Positions 11,637 to 21,254 of a stretch of 64,000 nucleotides of DNA are shown here, piece by piece. The position numbers were made by a program, and so were the translations under genes. This stretch comes from Vibrio sp. B1FLJ16 (GTDB lineage Bacteria; Pseudomonadota; Gammaproteobacteria; Enterobacterales; Vibrionaceae): the NCBI RefSeq assembly GCF_905175385.1, contig NZ_HG992749.1, forward strand, positions 1,860,001-1,924,000, in the 5' to 3' direction. The notes below the pieces were generated by a model. It ran no database searches and was not told the origin of the DNA. It saw only the letters and a list, made by a program, of their open reading frames with translations. How positions within the stretch are numbered: the stretch's first letter is position 1; each line of letters begins with the position of its first letter.

Positions 11637-12120
11637 GAAACATCTCTCTTCTTACTTGATCTAGAAACCAGTTAGGCACCTTAAAAGCCACCTAAAAATT
11701 GTGGTTATAATTGATGAGTTTACATTCAAAAATTAGCTAGGATGATAGTTATCCAGTGTTGTACATACAACAACATTTACAGTTCTATACGCTTAAAGAT
11801 TACGTTTGTCTAAAAGGTGTGCTCTAGATCTCATTAACGATCATTTTGCGTTGGAAATCACATTTTTCTGTGTGCAAGGACAAAGGTGAATTTGCAACCA
11901 AAGTGATGCCAAAACCACCCGAAATGTGTACAAAACTTTGTCTTCAAGTCCACTTTTATTCAGTAAACGTTTAAAAACAGTCCACGGATAACAAGAAGTA
12001 TTCGAACTAATCTTAGTTAAAGCCTTAGCAAATAATTCAACTTATACGTAGATTCTTATTTTTATTACCAGATCAAACTTCCTGACCTGCTAACAAAGGC
12101 AAATACGGAACCTAAACTCG
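11637..12120. other. Intergenic region upstream of the efflux operon
   Basis: This AT-rich stretch has no gene. It holds the efflux promoter region and the palindrome at 11757-11772. The rest shows nothing I can name. Confidence 0.5.
11757..11772. promoter_or_regulatory. Candidate repressor operator of the efflux operon
   Basis: TGTTGT-ACAT-ACAACA is an inverted repeat with 6-base arms, of the TGTA-N-TACA kind often bound by TetR- or MarR-type repressors. It lies about 120 bases upstream of the adaptor start codon. No TetR gene is adjacent, so the MarR protein encoded at the operon's far end, or a distant regulator, could be its ligand. Confidence 0.4.
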
Positions 12121-13293
12121 CTAAGCAACTCGGCTTTTTTGGCTACTCAATAAACGTAAATGGACGATGCCGACCAACAGGCCCCACAAGGTCGCACTCA
12201 GGCCTAGAAAACTAAAACCCGACAAAGTGATAAGAAAGGTAAGCAGCGCAGATTCACGGTAGCCTTCATCATGAAAAGCGGTTTGCAGGCACATCATCAG
12301 GGTGCCCAGCAGCGCAAATCCCGCCAGAATTTTTGTTACTGCGTCAGGTAAGGATAAAAATACCGCAACGACCGTTGTCGCGAATACGCCGGCAATCAGA
12401 TAAAACGCTCCAGCCCAAATGACAGCCCGGTAGCGCTGCCGTCTGTCTGAATCTACTTCCTCTGTCATGCAGATCGCAGCTGAAATCGCGGCAAGGTTAA
12501 CACTGAAACCGCCGAAAGGTGCGGCAAGAATATTCGTTAATCCTGTACCGATAAGAATCGGTTTTACGGGGGTGTCATACTGGTAACTTTTCATCATCGC
12601 AATGCCGGGAAGATTTTGTGAAAGCATGGTGATAATGTAGAGAGGAACAGACAGATTAAGTATCGCACTGGCAGTGATTCCCGGCGTCACCCATTCCGGC
12701 TGCGCGAAAGATAACCCCGTAATATCAATTGTTGCATCTTCAACGCCAACAGAACAGAAGACACCAATAATAAGCAGGACAAGCATCGCGTATCTGGGAA
12801 TCACATTCTTTGCTAACAATAAAACGCTAAACATCAGCAGAAAAGAGATGGGCGCACTGCTCACCACTTTAAAACTGTTCAGGCAGAAAGGTAGCAAGAT
12901 TGCCCCAAGCATCGCCGTACCTAACTGAGGAGGAATTCTCTCAAGCGCTCTACTTAAAGGTGTAATTAACCCGGTCAGCAAGATCAGTACCCCTGAGACA
13001 ACAAATGCCCCGACCACAACGGGTAATTCATACTGCTGCGAAGCGATCACTAACATCGCTGCACCCGGTGTGGACCACGCGGTTAAAATCGGCGTTTTAT
13101 AAAACCAGGAGTACCCGATGGAGGTAACCCCCATTGCGACGCCCAACGCCAGTAACCAACTCTCGATTTGTAGCGGCGTTGCACCGGCCGAAGTTGCTGC
13201 CTGAATGATGATCACCACCGAACTGGTATAGCCGACTAACACAGCGGTAAACCCCGCAGATGCATGACTTAAATTGAATAGCTTTTTCATCAT
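12121..13293 (-). CDS. BenE-family benzoate/H+ symporter-like transporter
   Basis: The 390-residue, almost wholly hydrophobic product has about 12 membrane segments and the BenE pattern (SIGYSWFYKTPILTAWSTPGAAML near residues 60-80; PFGGFSVNLAAISAAIC near 255-270). BenE proteins import benzoate with protons, but many members transport other, unknown substrates; no benzoate catabolism gene is nearby. It is divergent from the XRE/cupin regulator gene with a 97-base shared control region, so that regulator very likely controls it. Confidence 0.88.
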   Translation of the reverse strand: MMKKLFNLSHASAGFTAVLVGYTSSVVIIIQAATSAGATPLQIESWLLALGVAMGVTSIGYSWFYKTPILTAWSTPGAAMLVIASQQYELPVVVGAFVVSGVLILLTGLITPLSRALERIPPQLGTAMLGAILLPFCLNSFKVVSSAPISFLLMFSVLLLAKNVIPRYAMLVLLIIGVFCSVGVEDATIDITGLSFAQPEWVTPGITASAILNLSVPLYIITMLSQNLPGIAMMKSYQYDTPVKPILIGTGLTNILAAPFGGFSVNLAAISAAICMTEEVDSDRRQRYRAVIWAGAFYLIAGVFATTVVAVFLSLPDAVTKILAGFALLGTLMMCLQTAFHDEGYRESALLTFLITLSGFSFLGLSATLWGLLVGIVHLRLLSSQKSRVA

Positions 13294-13323
13294 TCGCTCT
13301 TCCCTGCTTTATGATAATATTTT

Positions 13324-13378
13324 CTGTGCGCTATAACATACAACGAAAAGATAACATCGTGCGCAATAACGCACAACA
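13324..13378. promoter_or_regulatory. Paired operator repeats in the benE-XRE divergent promoter
   Basis: Two near-identical 21-base units occur 34 bases apart: CTGTGCGCTATAACATACAAC (13324-13344) and TCGTGCGCAATAACGCACAAC (13358-13378, one base short of each arm matching). The second contains the perfect inverted repeat GTGCG-CAATAA-CGCAC. The spacing of about three helical turns and the location between divergent genes fit an autoregulating XRE repressor. Confidence 0.65.
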
Positions 13379-13390
13379 AGGTATTTGGTT

Positions 13391-13933
13391 ATGAATGAAT
13401 CAGCATTTAAATCTGAAATTGCTCACCATCTGAAATCTGAAAGGAAAAAGAGAGGCTTGAGTTTAGATGCTACGTCTAAGCTGACAGGCGTTTCTAAAGC
13501 AATGCTGGGACAAATTGAGCGAGAAGAGTCTAGCCCGACAATTTCGACGCTCTGGAAGATAGCCAGCGGACTGGACACTTCGTTCTCAGCCTTCTTTGCC
13601 AATGACCCGGAGTTACGTTCCAGTGATCGCGCTTTCCCTGATGACGCCAAAATGAAAGTGAACACGCTATTTCCTTATAAGGCGGACGCTGGTCTGGAGA
13701 TGTTTGAGATAACTTTAACTGATCATCATCGCCAAATGTCTTCACCACATGGTGTGGGTGTGATCGAACATATCCACGTGCTAAGCGGCGAGATGAATGT
13801 CTTCTTCAATGATGAATGGCACCACCTGACAACCGGAGATAGTATTCGTTTTTTTAGCGATCAACCGCATGGATACGAAGCCGCAACGAAAACCACAACA
13901 TTTCAGAATATTGTTTGTTATCCAAGAGGATAA
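13391..13933 (+). CDS. XRE-family regulator with C-terminal cupin sensor
   Basis: The 180-residue product combines a lambda-repressor-like helix-turn-helix (about residues 8-65: RKKRGLSLDATSKLTGVSKAMLGQIEREESSPTISTLWKIA region) with a single cupin domain (about 105-180; EHIHVLSGEMNVFF, GDSIRFFSDQPHGYE). Such proteins usually repress a neighbouring transporter or amino-acid gene and sense a small ligand in the cupin barrel. The ATG at 13391 follows AAGG by nine bases; the frame runs two codons further up to a TTG but lacks a better site. It is divergent from the BenE-type transporter and shares its operators. Confidence 0.88.
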   Translation: MNESAFKSEIAHHLKSERKKRGLSLDATSKLTGVSKAMLGQIEREESSPTISTLWKIASGLDTSFSAFFANDPELRSSDRAFPDDAKMKVNTLFPYKADAGLEMFEITLTDHHRQMSSPHGVGVIEHIHVLSGEMNVFFNDEWHHLTTGDSIRFFSDQPHGYEAATKTTTFQNIVCYPRG

Positions 13934-14195
13934 CCCACTGCAAATAAATTCGCGCTAGCCTGTAGCAAGGTAAAGGTTAACAAACCTCCGTTTTGCAAAC
14001 AGGCTCAGCGTTGCAACGCTAGGTTGCCTTCCCACATTTAGCCTCTCGCGCCTGACATCAATCTTGTTTCTCTCAAACCTGACTGGATAAAAAAAACCTA
14101 TCCAAAAGCTAAGTTTTTAATAATTGTTCACAAAATTTACTCGTGCTTAACTGAATTTGCTCAATTAAAGCCCATCGATTCAAAAGGAAATTGAA

Positions 14196-15190
14196 TATGC
14201 GTAAACAGCAAAGCGCGGTAAAAAAAACACGTAAAAACGGCTGCTCAGGTTCTTTCTGTGCTTGCACTGTCAAGCCAACTAGCACACGCAGGTAAACTCT
14301 CACTGGGAATGACCACTTGGGTTGGTTACGGCACACTTTATCTTGCAGACGAATTGGGATACTTCAAAGAAAAAGGGCTGGAAGTCGATCTTCAGACTAT
14401 CGAAGAAGCGTCAATGTATATGGCTGCAACCGCCTCTGGTCACCTTGACGGCTCCGCTTCAACCATCGACGAAATTCTGAAATACCGACCAAAATTCTGC
14501 TTTAAAGCTGTTGCTGTACTGGATGACAGCTACGGTGGTGACGGTATCCTGGTTCAGGACGGTATTAACTCGATTCAGGATCTGAAAGGCAAAACCGTCG
14601 CAGTAAACGAAGGTTCAGTATCTCAGTTCTGGTTATCTAATCTGCTTAAAGATGCTGGTATGAGCATGTCTGATATCACGGTGCAGAACATGACAGCGGA
14701 CGACGCTGCGAGTGCATTTATTTCTGGTCGTGTTCCGGCAGCGGTGACGTGGGAACCAAACCTGTCTTTTGCCCGCTCACAAAATGCTGGCAAAATTCTC
14801 ATCGATAGTACAGCAACTCCTGGTGTCATTGTTGATGTCGTTAACCTGCGCTGTGATGTCATTGAAAAGCAAGCTGACGACGTAGCAGCCCTGGTAGACG
14901 GCTTATACCGCGCGGTTCAGTACACCAAAGATCACCCGGAAAAAGCCTACGAGATCATGGCAAAACAACTTGGTGGCTACCTATCGGATCCAAAAGACTT
15001 AGCTGAAGCCGCAGCGACAGTACGTTTCTACGACCAGGAAATGGCGACCAAACTTCTTGGCGAATTGGGCAAAGAAGGCGAGATCGCACCTGTGATTAAA
15101 CTAGCGAATGAAACCTGGAGTGAGCTGAAAAAAGAAGATTACCAAGTAACCTACGAACAATTAGTCGACAACCGATTCGTTAAACAATAA
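14196..15190 (+). CDS. ABC transporter substrate-binding protein (NMT1/TauA-like), frameshifted in the signal peptide
   Basis: The mature protein is read from about 14222 and is an intact NMT1/ThiY-type periplasmic binding protein (GKLSLGMTTWVGYGTLYLAD, AVNEGSVSQFWLSNLLK, ISGRVPAAVTWEP). The natural start is the ATG at 14196, with AAAAGGAAATTGA before it, encoding MRKQQSAVKK. That frame goes out of phase at an A8 run (14220-14227). Removing one A joins it to HVKTAAQVLSVLALSSQLAHA, making a complete signal peptide. The gene heads an operon with a permease and an ATPase. Relatives bind taurine, sulfonates, nitrate or pyrimidine precursors; neighbouring catabolic genes point to an amine-type solute. 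Without correction or slippage the product would lack export. Confidence 0.8.
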
Positions 15191-15204
15191 TTGGAGAATC
15201 ATCT

Positions 15205-16008
15205 GTGGCTAATCAATCATTCTCTTTACAGCAGTTAACTGCACCTAAAGAGGATATCCCTAGCAAGTTTGTCATCAGTGCCGGCGCTATCAGTTGGATA
15301 GTGCTACTGACAGCTTGGGTTATCCTCTCGTACACCGAGTGGGTGCCAAGTATGTTCCTACCTTCGCCGCTTGAAGTACTCAAAACGGGTATGCGTTTAG
15401 CCGAAGATGGTTCACTGTTTACCCATATTTGGTCGAGCTTAGAAGTCGTGATCATCGGCTTCTGGCTCTCATCCCTGGTCGCCATCCCGCTGGGGCTGCT
15501 TATGGGCAGCTTCCGAATCGTACAGGCATTCCTGGATCCACTGGTTAACTTCATCCGTTACTTACCGGTCACCTCGTTCGTACCCCTGTTTATCCTTTGG
15601 ATTGGTATCGGTATCGAACAACGTGTAACCGTGATTATCTTCGGCGTGTTTTTCCAGCAAGTGGTGATGATTGCAGACGTTTCACGCGGCGTATCTAAAG
15701 ACCTGCTGCACGCGGCATACACTCTGGGTACGAGCCGAAGAAAAGTGCTCACTCAAATCATTATGCCTGCGTCAGTACCGGGCGTTCTGGATGCACTTCG
15801 AGTGACTATAGGTTGGGCATGGACTTACCTGGTAGTTGCAGAGCTTGTTGCGGCAAACAGTGGTCTTGGCTATATCAGCCTCAAAGCAATGCGAGGATTC
15901 CAGGTCGACATTATTTTCCTTGCCATTGTCATCATTGGCCTGCTCGGACTTATCACCGACCAGTTCTTTAAAGTTTTACGATTGAGGTTAAGCGCATGGG
16001 ACAACTAG
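15205..16008 (+). CDS. ABC transporter permease (TauC/SsuC-like)
   Basis: The 267-residue product has six predicted membrane helices and the binding-protein-dependent permease signature that contacts the ATPase (DLLHAAYTLGTSRRKVLTQIIMPASVPGVLDAL, the EAA loop, about residues 160-200). The start is GTG at 15205, preceded by TTGGAGAATCATCT. It lies 14 bases after the binding-protein gene and overlaps the ATPase gene by 13 bases, so the three form one importer operon. The family imports taurine, alkanesulfonates, nitrate or pyrimidine-like compounds. Confidence 0.92.
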   Translation: MANQSFSLQQLTAPKEDIPSKFVISAGAISWIVLLTAWVILSYTEWVPSMFLPSPLEVLKTGMRLAEDGSLFTHIWSSLEVVIIGFWLSSLVAIPLGLLMGSFRIVQAFLDPLVNFIRYLPVTSFVPLFILWIGIGIEQRVTVIIFGVFFQQVVMIADVSRGVSKDLLHAAYTLGTSRRKVLTQIIMPASVPGVLDALRVTIGWAWTYLVVAELVAANSGLGYISLKAMRGFQVDIIFLAIVIIGLLGLITDQFFKVLRLRLSAWDN

Positions 16009-16862
16009 CCACAAATACTAAGCCCCTTAACGAGGACGAGAGCGATGACTCACAATCAACCAGACGTTTAAAATCCGTTTCTGAGCAACCAACCCAACTT
16101 CATATTGATAATATTACGCTGAAGTTCCCAACCAAAGACGGTGGCGAGTTCACGGCAATCGAAAACCTGTCATTAGAAGTAAAAAATGAAGAGTTTGTCG
16201 TGATTGTCGGCCCTTCGGGCTGCGGTAAATCGAGCTTGCTCTATCTAACTGCGGGCCTAAATAACCCGACAGACGGCGAAATTCGGGTTGCCGGTGACAC
16301 CGTTAAGGGACCGAGTGCAGAACGCGGCATGGTTTTCCAGAGCTACACTCTATTCCCCTGGCTGACGGTTGCGCAGAATATTGAGTTCGGTCTGAAGCAG
16401 AAGAAAATGCCGGCAATTGAGCGCAAGAAAATCGTTGATGATTACATCAAGCAAGTTGGATTGGAAAACTTCGCGAATCATTTTCCAAAACAGCTATCTG
16501 GTGGTATGAAGCAACGTGTGGCTATCGCCCGTTCACTGGCTAACGACCCGAAAATTCTGTTAATGGATGAACCGTTCGGAGCACTGGATAGCCAGACTCG
16601 CCTGCAAATGCAGCAACTGCTGTTACAGGTTTGGGAAAAGAGCCGTAAAACCGTGGTGTTCGTAACTCACGATATTGACGAAGCGATCATGCTCGGTGAC
16701 CGGGTGTTTGTAATGGGCTCTAAACCGGGGCGCATTCAAAAGATTCTGGACGTTAATATTCCTCACCCGAGAACACTTGATATGGCGATGGAGCCAGAGT
16801 TCCTCACACTTAAGAAAGAAATACTGTCACTTCTGCACGACGACTTGCTTGAAGTACATTAA
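15996..16862 (+). CDS. ABC transporter ATP-binding protein (TauB/SsuB-like)
   Basis: The 288-residue product is the importer's ATPase. It has Walker A (GPSGCGKSS), the Q-loop (MVFQSYTLFPWLT), the signature LSGGMKQRVAIARSL, Walker B (ILLMDEPFGALD) and the switch His (FVTHDIDEA). An unusual polar extension of about 30 residues (KPLNEDESDDSQSTRR) precedes the usual start of the domain. It overlaps the permease gene and is followed by a terminator, closing the operon. Confidence 0.93.
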   Translation: MGQLATNTKPLNEDESDDSQSTRRLKSVSEQPTQLHIDNITLKFPTKDGGEFTAIENLSLEVKNEEFVVIVGPSGCGKSSLLYLTAGLNNPTDGEIRVAGDTVKGPSAERGMVFQSYTLFPWLTVAQNIEFGLKQKKMPAIERKKIVDDYIKQVGLENFANHFPKQLSGGMKQRVAIARSLANDPKILLMDEPFGALDSQTRLQMQQLLLQVWEKSRKTVVFVTHDIDEAIMLGDRVFVMGSKPGRIQKILDVNIPHPRTLDMAMEPEFLTLKKEILSLLHDDLLEVH

Positions 16863-16873
16863 TCTTTCTTTTT

Positions 16874-16910
16874 AACCCATGATGCTCCTCATCAGACATC
16901 ATGGGTTTTA
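16874..16910 (+). terminator. Terminator of the ABC importer operon
   Basis: The stem AACCCATGATG / CATCATGGGTTT encloses a 12-base loop and is followed by a short T-rich tail. It lies 12 bases after the ATPase stop codon. Confidence 0.75.
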
Positions 16911-16962
16911 TATCGTCAGTCATCACTTTTTACTCAACAGACGGAAGCGAGTTGTATTTGCA

Positions 16963-18132
16963 ATGCCGAATCAAAGTACATTAGATATTCTCTCAACGCT
17001 CATTAGTTACGACACCACCAGCGCACATTCCAACATGCCGCTTATCGATTACGTTCAAACCTATTTAAGCGATTACGGAATTGAATCAACGTTGGTTTTT
17101 AATCACGACAAAACCAAAGCGAACCTGTTTGCGACCATAGGACCGAAAGACAAAGCCGGAGTAATGTTGTCCGGACACACCGATACGGTTCCAGTAACCG
17201 GTCAGCAATGGGACACCAACCCATTTGAACTTGTCATCGATGATCAGCGCTGCTTTGGTCGTGGCACAACCGACATGAAATCGTTCATCGCAGTGGTCTT
17301 GGCCGCTATACCGGAGTTTTTGGCTCGTCCCCTGCACTATCCCGTTCATTTTGCGTTTTCTTATGATGAAGAAATTGGCTGTCTCGGGGTGCGCGGATTA
17401 ATCGAACAGTTGCAACACCTCTCCATCAAGCCTGTTGCTTGTATCGTTGGCGAGCCTACTTCAATGCAAGTCGCGACCCGCCATAAAGGAAAGCTGGCAG
17501 CTAAGGTGACGGTAACCGGTAAATCCTGTCACTCAGGCATGGCTCCTTACGGGGTTAACGCGGTCAACTATGCAGCGCGCCTCGTTAACTGGCTGGAGAA
17601 CATGGCATTGACCAAGCGGGATCACGGCCCATTTAACGCTGAGTATGAGATCCCTTACACCACCATTCACACCGGGACAATCCGAGGTGGTCAGGCACTG
17701 AATATCGTCCCGGATCTATGTCAGTTCGACTTCGAAATGCGTAATATCGCCGGTGATAATCCAGCGCAAATATTGAGTGAGTTACGCACATACACGGAAC
17801 AACTGGTTGAAGAGATGCGCGAAACCAGCGAAGAGTGCGATATCACAATAGAGATCCTGACCGAATACCCTGGGCTAGATACATCCGAAAATACCCGTTT
17901 GATTGATTATGTACAAAATCTCGCGCAGGACTTTGAGATCAGCCGGATCAATTTCGGAACCGAAGGTGGCCTGTTTTCAGAGCAGCTTAAAATACCGACG
18001 TTAGTTTGCGGTCCGGGTAATATGGAACAGGGCCATAAACCAAATGAATATATTACTTTCGAGCAATTAGAAAAAGCCGAGGCATTTATTCATAAACTCG
18101 CCCGGTCATTAGCTGATAACGCTTTTATTTAG
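16963..18132 (+). CDS. M20-family deacylase (ArgE-like, N-acetylornithine deacetylase type)
   Basis: The 389-residue product is a zinc-dependent amidohydrolase of the ArgE/DapE class. It shows the metal ligands in order: LSGHTDTVP (His and Asp), GRGTTDMKS (bridging Asp), YDEEIGCLG (catalytic and ligand Glu) and GPGNMEQGHKPNE (His). Such enzymes remove acyl groups from amino compounds. True arginine biosynthesis argE is normally elsewhere in vibrios (argECBH), so this copy is probably catabolic, acting on an imported N-acylated substrate. The ATG at 16963 is chosen because the frame above it (open to 16879) overlaps the upstream terminator. Confidence 0.87.
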   Translation: MPNQSTLDILSTLISYDTTSAHSNMPLIDYVQTYLSDYGIESTLVFNHDKTKANLFATIGPKDKAGVMLSGHTDTVPVTGQQWDTNPFELVIDDQRCFGRGTTDMKSFIAVVLAAIPEFLARPLHYPVHFAFSYDEEIGCLGVRGLIEQLQHLSIKPVACIVGEPTSMQVATRHKGKLAAKVTVTGKSCHSGMAPYGVNAVNYAARLVNWLENMALTKRDHGPFNAEYEIPYTTIHTGTIRGGQALNIVPDLCQFDFEMRNIAGDNPAQILSELRTYTEQLVEEMRETSEECDITIEILTEYPGLDTSENTRLIDYVQNLAQDFEISRINFGTEGGLFSEQLKIPTLVCGPGNMEQGHKPNEYITFEQLEKAEAFIHKLARSLADNAFI

Positions 18133-18162
18133 TTTTTATTTGGTTTTAAAACTGACGAAAAC

Positions 18163-18196
18163 AAAAAGGAAGCATTACATTATTGCTTCCTTTTTT
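18163..18196. terminator. Bidirectional terminator between deacylase and aldehyde dehydrogenase genes
   Basis: The stem AAAAGGAAGCA / TTGCTTCCTTTT has A-rich and T-rich flanks. It lies between two convergent genes. Confidence 0.85.
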
Positions 18197-18242
18197 ACTT
18201 ACTTTTTAAGTGTTCTCTGAGTTTGACCTAGCTGAGTGCGAA

Positions 18243-19730
18243 TTAGCCTAATTTAATCCAGGTTGTTTTTAGCTGCGTAAACTTATCAAACGCATGCAGA
18301 GAAAGATCACGTCCAAATCCAGATTGCTTATAGCCACCAAATGGCGTTGAGAAATCTAATGCATCCATGGTATTCACCGATACCGTTCCTGCTCTTAGCG
18401 CCTTTGATACCAAATGCGCTCGCGTCAGATCTCGCGTCCATACCGATGCAGCCAAACCGTAAATCGAGTTGTTCGCTATCGATACTGCTTCTTCCTGAGT
18501 ATCAAAAGGCATAATTACAACCACTGGCCCGAAGACTTCCTCTTGCGCAATAGTCATCTCCGGAGAAACGTTGGTTAAGATAGTCGGTTCCACAAAGTTA
18601 CTGTTCGAATCTGCTTTATCGAAGCCACATACGGATGTCGCTCCTGCTTCTTCTGCCGCGGCAACCATACTCCTGACTTTTTGCGCGTGCTCTTCGCTGA
18701 TGAGCGAACCTAGCTGGGTTTGCGGGTCAAGTGGGTCACCCAACTTCATCTCTTGAGTATGAGCAATCAGTTTTTGTGTAAATGCCTCCTGAATGCTGCG
18801 CTCTACCAATATTCTGGAGTTAGCCGAACAAACCTCACCCTGATTAAAGAATATACCCGAAGCAGCATGTTGAACCGCAGCATCGAGATCGCAATCAGCA
18901 AAGATAAGATTCGGGCTCTTACCTCCTGTCTCCGGCCATACCGGTTTCATGTTAGATTCGGCAGAGTAAGACATCAGGCGTTTCGCCGTTGCTGTTGAGC
19001 CGGTAAACGTCAGGCTGTCTATGTCATTGTGTCGGCCCAGCGCCTGGCCGACTACTTCACCAGTCCCTGTTACTACATTAAGCACACCATCTGGTAAACC
19101 TGCTTGCTGAGCCAGTTCGGCAAGGCGTAACGCACTGTGTGGCGACTGTTCTGCCGGCTTAAGAACCACAGAGTTACCTGAAATCAAAGCGGGCGCTAAT
19201 TTCCATGCCGCAATGTCCAACGGGAAGTTCCAGGGAATGATAGCTGCGACTACACCAATAGGCTCTCGGGTGATCATCGCAACGTTGTTTCCGTCTGTTG
19301 GTGCGACTTCACCATAAATTTTATCTACTGCTTCTGCATACCATTCAAAACAGCCTGCAGCGCCCGGGATGTCACCATTGAATGCATCTGAGATTGGCTT
19401 GCCGACGTTAATTGTTTCCAGTAGCGCGAGCTCTTCGCGATTTTCTAAAATCAACTCAGCCAGTTTTTTAATCACCTGCTTACGGTCACTGGGAGCTTGT
19501 TTTGACCAGACGCCTTGCTCAAACGTTTGACGAGCCCCTTCGACAGCCACATCAACATCCTCAGATGTGCATGCCGTTACGTCCGCTAATTTTCTGCCTG
19601 TAGCCGGATTCATTACTTCATAAGTGCCACCGTCCGTCGCATCAACATAACTTCCGTTGATGAAGGCTTTATTTTTTAATTCGATCGTTGAAAGCTTATC
19701 CGTCCAGTAACTTTTTGTATATTTGTCCAA
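18243..19730 (-). CDS. NAD(P)-dependent aldehyde dehydrogenase (PuuC/KauB-like)
   Basis: The 495-residue product has the family's full length, with Asn168 in PWNFP, the Rossmann glycine motif FTGSTATAK, Glu267 in ETGGKSPN and the catalytic Cys301 in FFNQGEVCSANS. It most resembles gamma-glutamyl-gamma-aminobutyraldehyde and guanidinobutyraldehyde dehydrogenases of polyamine breakdown, which oxidise amino aldehydes to acids. Given the class III aminotransferase nearby, it probably oxidises the aldehyde made by transamination. It is divergent from the flavoprotein gene with a shared 225-base control region. Confidence 0.9.
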   Translation of the reverse strand: MDKYTKSYWTDKLSTIELKNKAFINGSYVDATDGGTYEVMNPATGRKLADVTACTSEDVDVAVEGARQTFEQGVWSKQAPSDRKQVIKKLAELILENREELALLETINVGKPISDAFNGDIPGAAGCFEWYAEAVDKIYGEVAPTDGNNVAMITREPIGVVAAIIPWNFPLDIAAWKLAPALISGNSVVLKPAEQSPHSALRLAELAQQAGLPDGVLNVVTGTGEVVGQALGRHNDIDSLTFTGSTATAKRLMSYSAESNMKPVWPETGGKSPNLIFADCDLDAAVQHAASGIFFNQGEVCSANSRILVERSIQEAFTQKLIAHTQEMKLGDPLDPQTQLGSLISEEHAQKVRSMVAAAEEAGATSVCGFDKADSNSNFVEPTILTNVSPEMTIAQEEVFGPVVVIMPFDTQEEAVSIANNSIYGLAASVWTRDLTRAHLVSKALRAGTVSVNTMDALDFSTPFGGYKQSGFGRDLSLHAFDKFTQLKTTWIKLG

Positions 19731-19955
19731 GATATTCTCCTCGTTTATTCCTTTAAAACTGAAATATCAACTTTCTTTCTCGCTTATTAGTAATACCGTA
19801 AATAGAGTATTAGTTAAACTTTAGGGACGACTTTATTGAATAGTATTTTTTTATACAGAGGTTCAATTAATAATATTTTATTGCTCTATATCACTGCCCT
19901 ACTATTTCCCAACGGAGAAAGGTTAACTGACCGTTATAACTAAAAGGATTTAGTA

Positions 19956-21206
19956 GTGAAATTTGACAATACAAAAGTAGATACGGTGGTCATCGGTGCC
20001 GGTCAGGCTGGCATTGCAATGAGTGAGCACTTAAGCGCACACGATATTTCCCATGTGGTTTTAGAGAGAGACCGCATTGCCGAACGCTGGAGAACACAGC
20101 GCTGGGACTCCCTGGTCGCAAACGGTCCGGCGTGGCACGACCGCTTTCCGGGCCTTGAGTTTACTGATTTCGACAAAGACATTGTATTTGATACAAGACG
20201 CGACGCTGCCTATTTTGAAAAGTATGCCGAGAAGTTTTCAGCCCCGGTCCACACAGGCGTCGAAGTCACACAAGTAACACCAATCAAAAACTCAGCAGGC
20301 TTTTTAGTCGAAACATCACAAGGCACTATCATTGCTCAGCGCGTTGTATCAGCGACTGGTGCATTTCAGTTGCCGTCAATCCCTGCAATCGTACCTGACG
20401 AAGAGATCGATCAAATTCACTCGTCTCAATACCGTAATCCGGAACAACTTAACGACGGTGCAGTCTTGGTGGTAGGAGCCGGCTCTTCCGGCGTTCAAAT
20501 TGCTAAGGAGTTACGCCAGTCTGGGAAAGAAGTATTCCTTTCTGTTGGTCCACACGACCGACCGCCTCGCGCATACCGCGGCAAAGACTTTGTCTGGTGG
20601 CTCGGTGTGCTTGGTAAATGGGACGAAGCAGCAATGAAACCTGGCTTAGAGCACGTGACCATTGCCGTAAGCGGCGCGGAAGGCGGTAAGACTGTTGATT
20701 TCCGCGAGCTTGCCCATGACGGAATTACTCTGCTCGGCAGAACCGAAACATTCAACCAGGGTGTACTTACTTTTACCAACGACCTGAACAGAAATATTGC
20801 TCAGGGAGACGAAAACTACCTGTCATTATTAGATGAAGCGGATGCCTACATTGAGCGTAATGGTCTGGACTTCCCACAAGAACCGCAAGCCCGTATTCGC
20901 TTAGACGATCCTGAGTGTATGACCAGCCCGGTTTTATCACTCAATCTGAAGCAAAACAACATCACAAACATCATCTGGGCGACGGGATTTAACGTCGACT
21001 ACAGTTGGCTCAAATGTGATGTGCTGGATGAACGCGGTTACCCAGTTCATCAGCGCGGCATTTCCCCGGTTCGGGGCGTATATTTCCTTGGTTTGCCTTG
21101 GCTGTCACGCAGAGGATCCACTTTTATCTGGGGTGTTTGGCATGACGCAAAATACATTGCCGGCCACATTGACACACAACGTAGTTACGAAGACTACGCG
21201 CTGTAA
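19956..21206 (+). CDS. FAD-dependent flavoprotein monooxygenase (CzcO/FMO-like)
   Basis: The 416-residue product has an N-terminal FAD site (VVIGAGQAGIAMSE, residues 11-24), an FMO-like segment (ERDRIAERWRTQRWDSL), a second, NADPH-binding Rossmann motif (VVGAGSSGVQIAKEL) and the family's C-terminal WATGFNVDYSWL. These enzymes oxygenate amines, sulfides or ketones with NADPH and oxygen. The start is GTG at 19956 with AAAAGGA seven bases upstream. RidA and DUF1028 genes follow in the same direction at 48 and 16 bases, so the three are one operon; RidA partners suggest an imine or enamine product. Confidence 0.88.
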   Translation: MKFDNTKVDTVVIGAGQAGIAMSEHLSAHDISHVVLERDRIAERWRTQRWDSLVANGPAWHDRFPGLEFTDFDKDIVFDTRRDAAYFEKYAEKFSAPVHTGVEVTQVTPIKNSAGFLVETSQGTIIAQRVVSATGAFQLPSIPAIVPDEEIDQIHSSQYRNPEQLNDGAVLVVGAGSSGVQIAKELRQSGKEVFLSVGPHDRPPRAYRGKDFVWWLGVLGKWDEAAMKPGLEHVTIAVSGAEGGKTVDFRELAHDGITLLGRTETFNQGVLTFTNDLNRNIAQGDENYLSLLDEADAYIERNGLDFPQEPQARIRLDDPECMTSPVLSLNLKQNNITNIIWATGFNVDYSWLKCDVLDERGYPVHQRGISPVRGVYFLGLPWLSRRGSTFIWGVWHDAKYIAGHIDTQRSYEDYAL

Positions 21207-21254
21207 TTCCGCTTGGTTAAGCACAATTAGAAGATTTCATAAAGGACTGTAATT

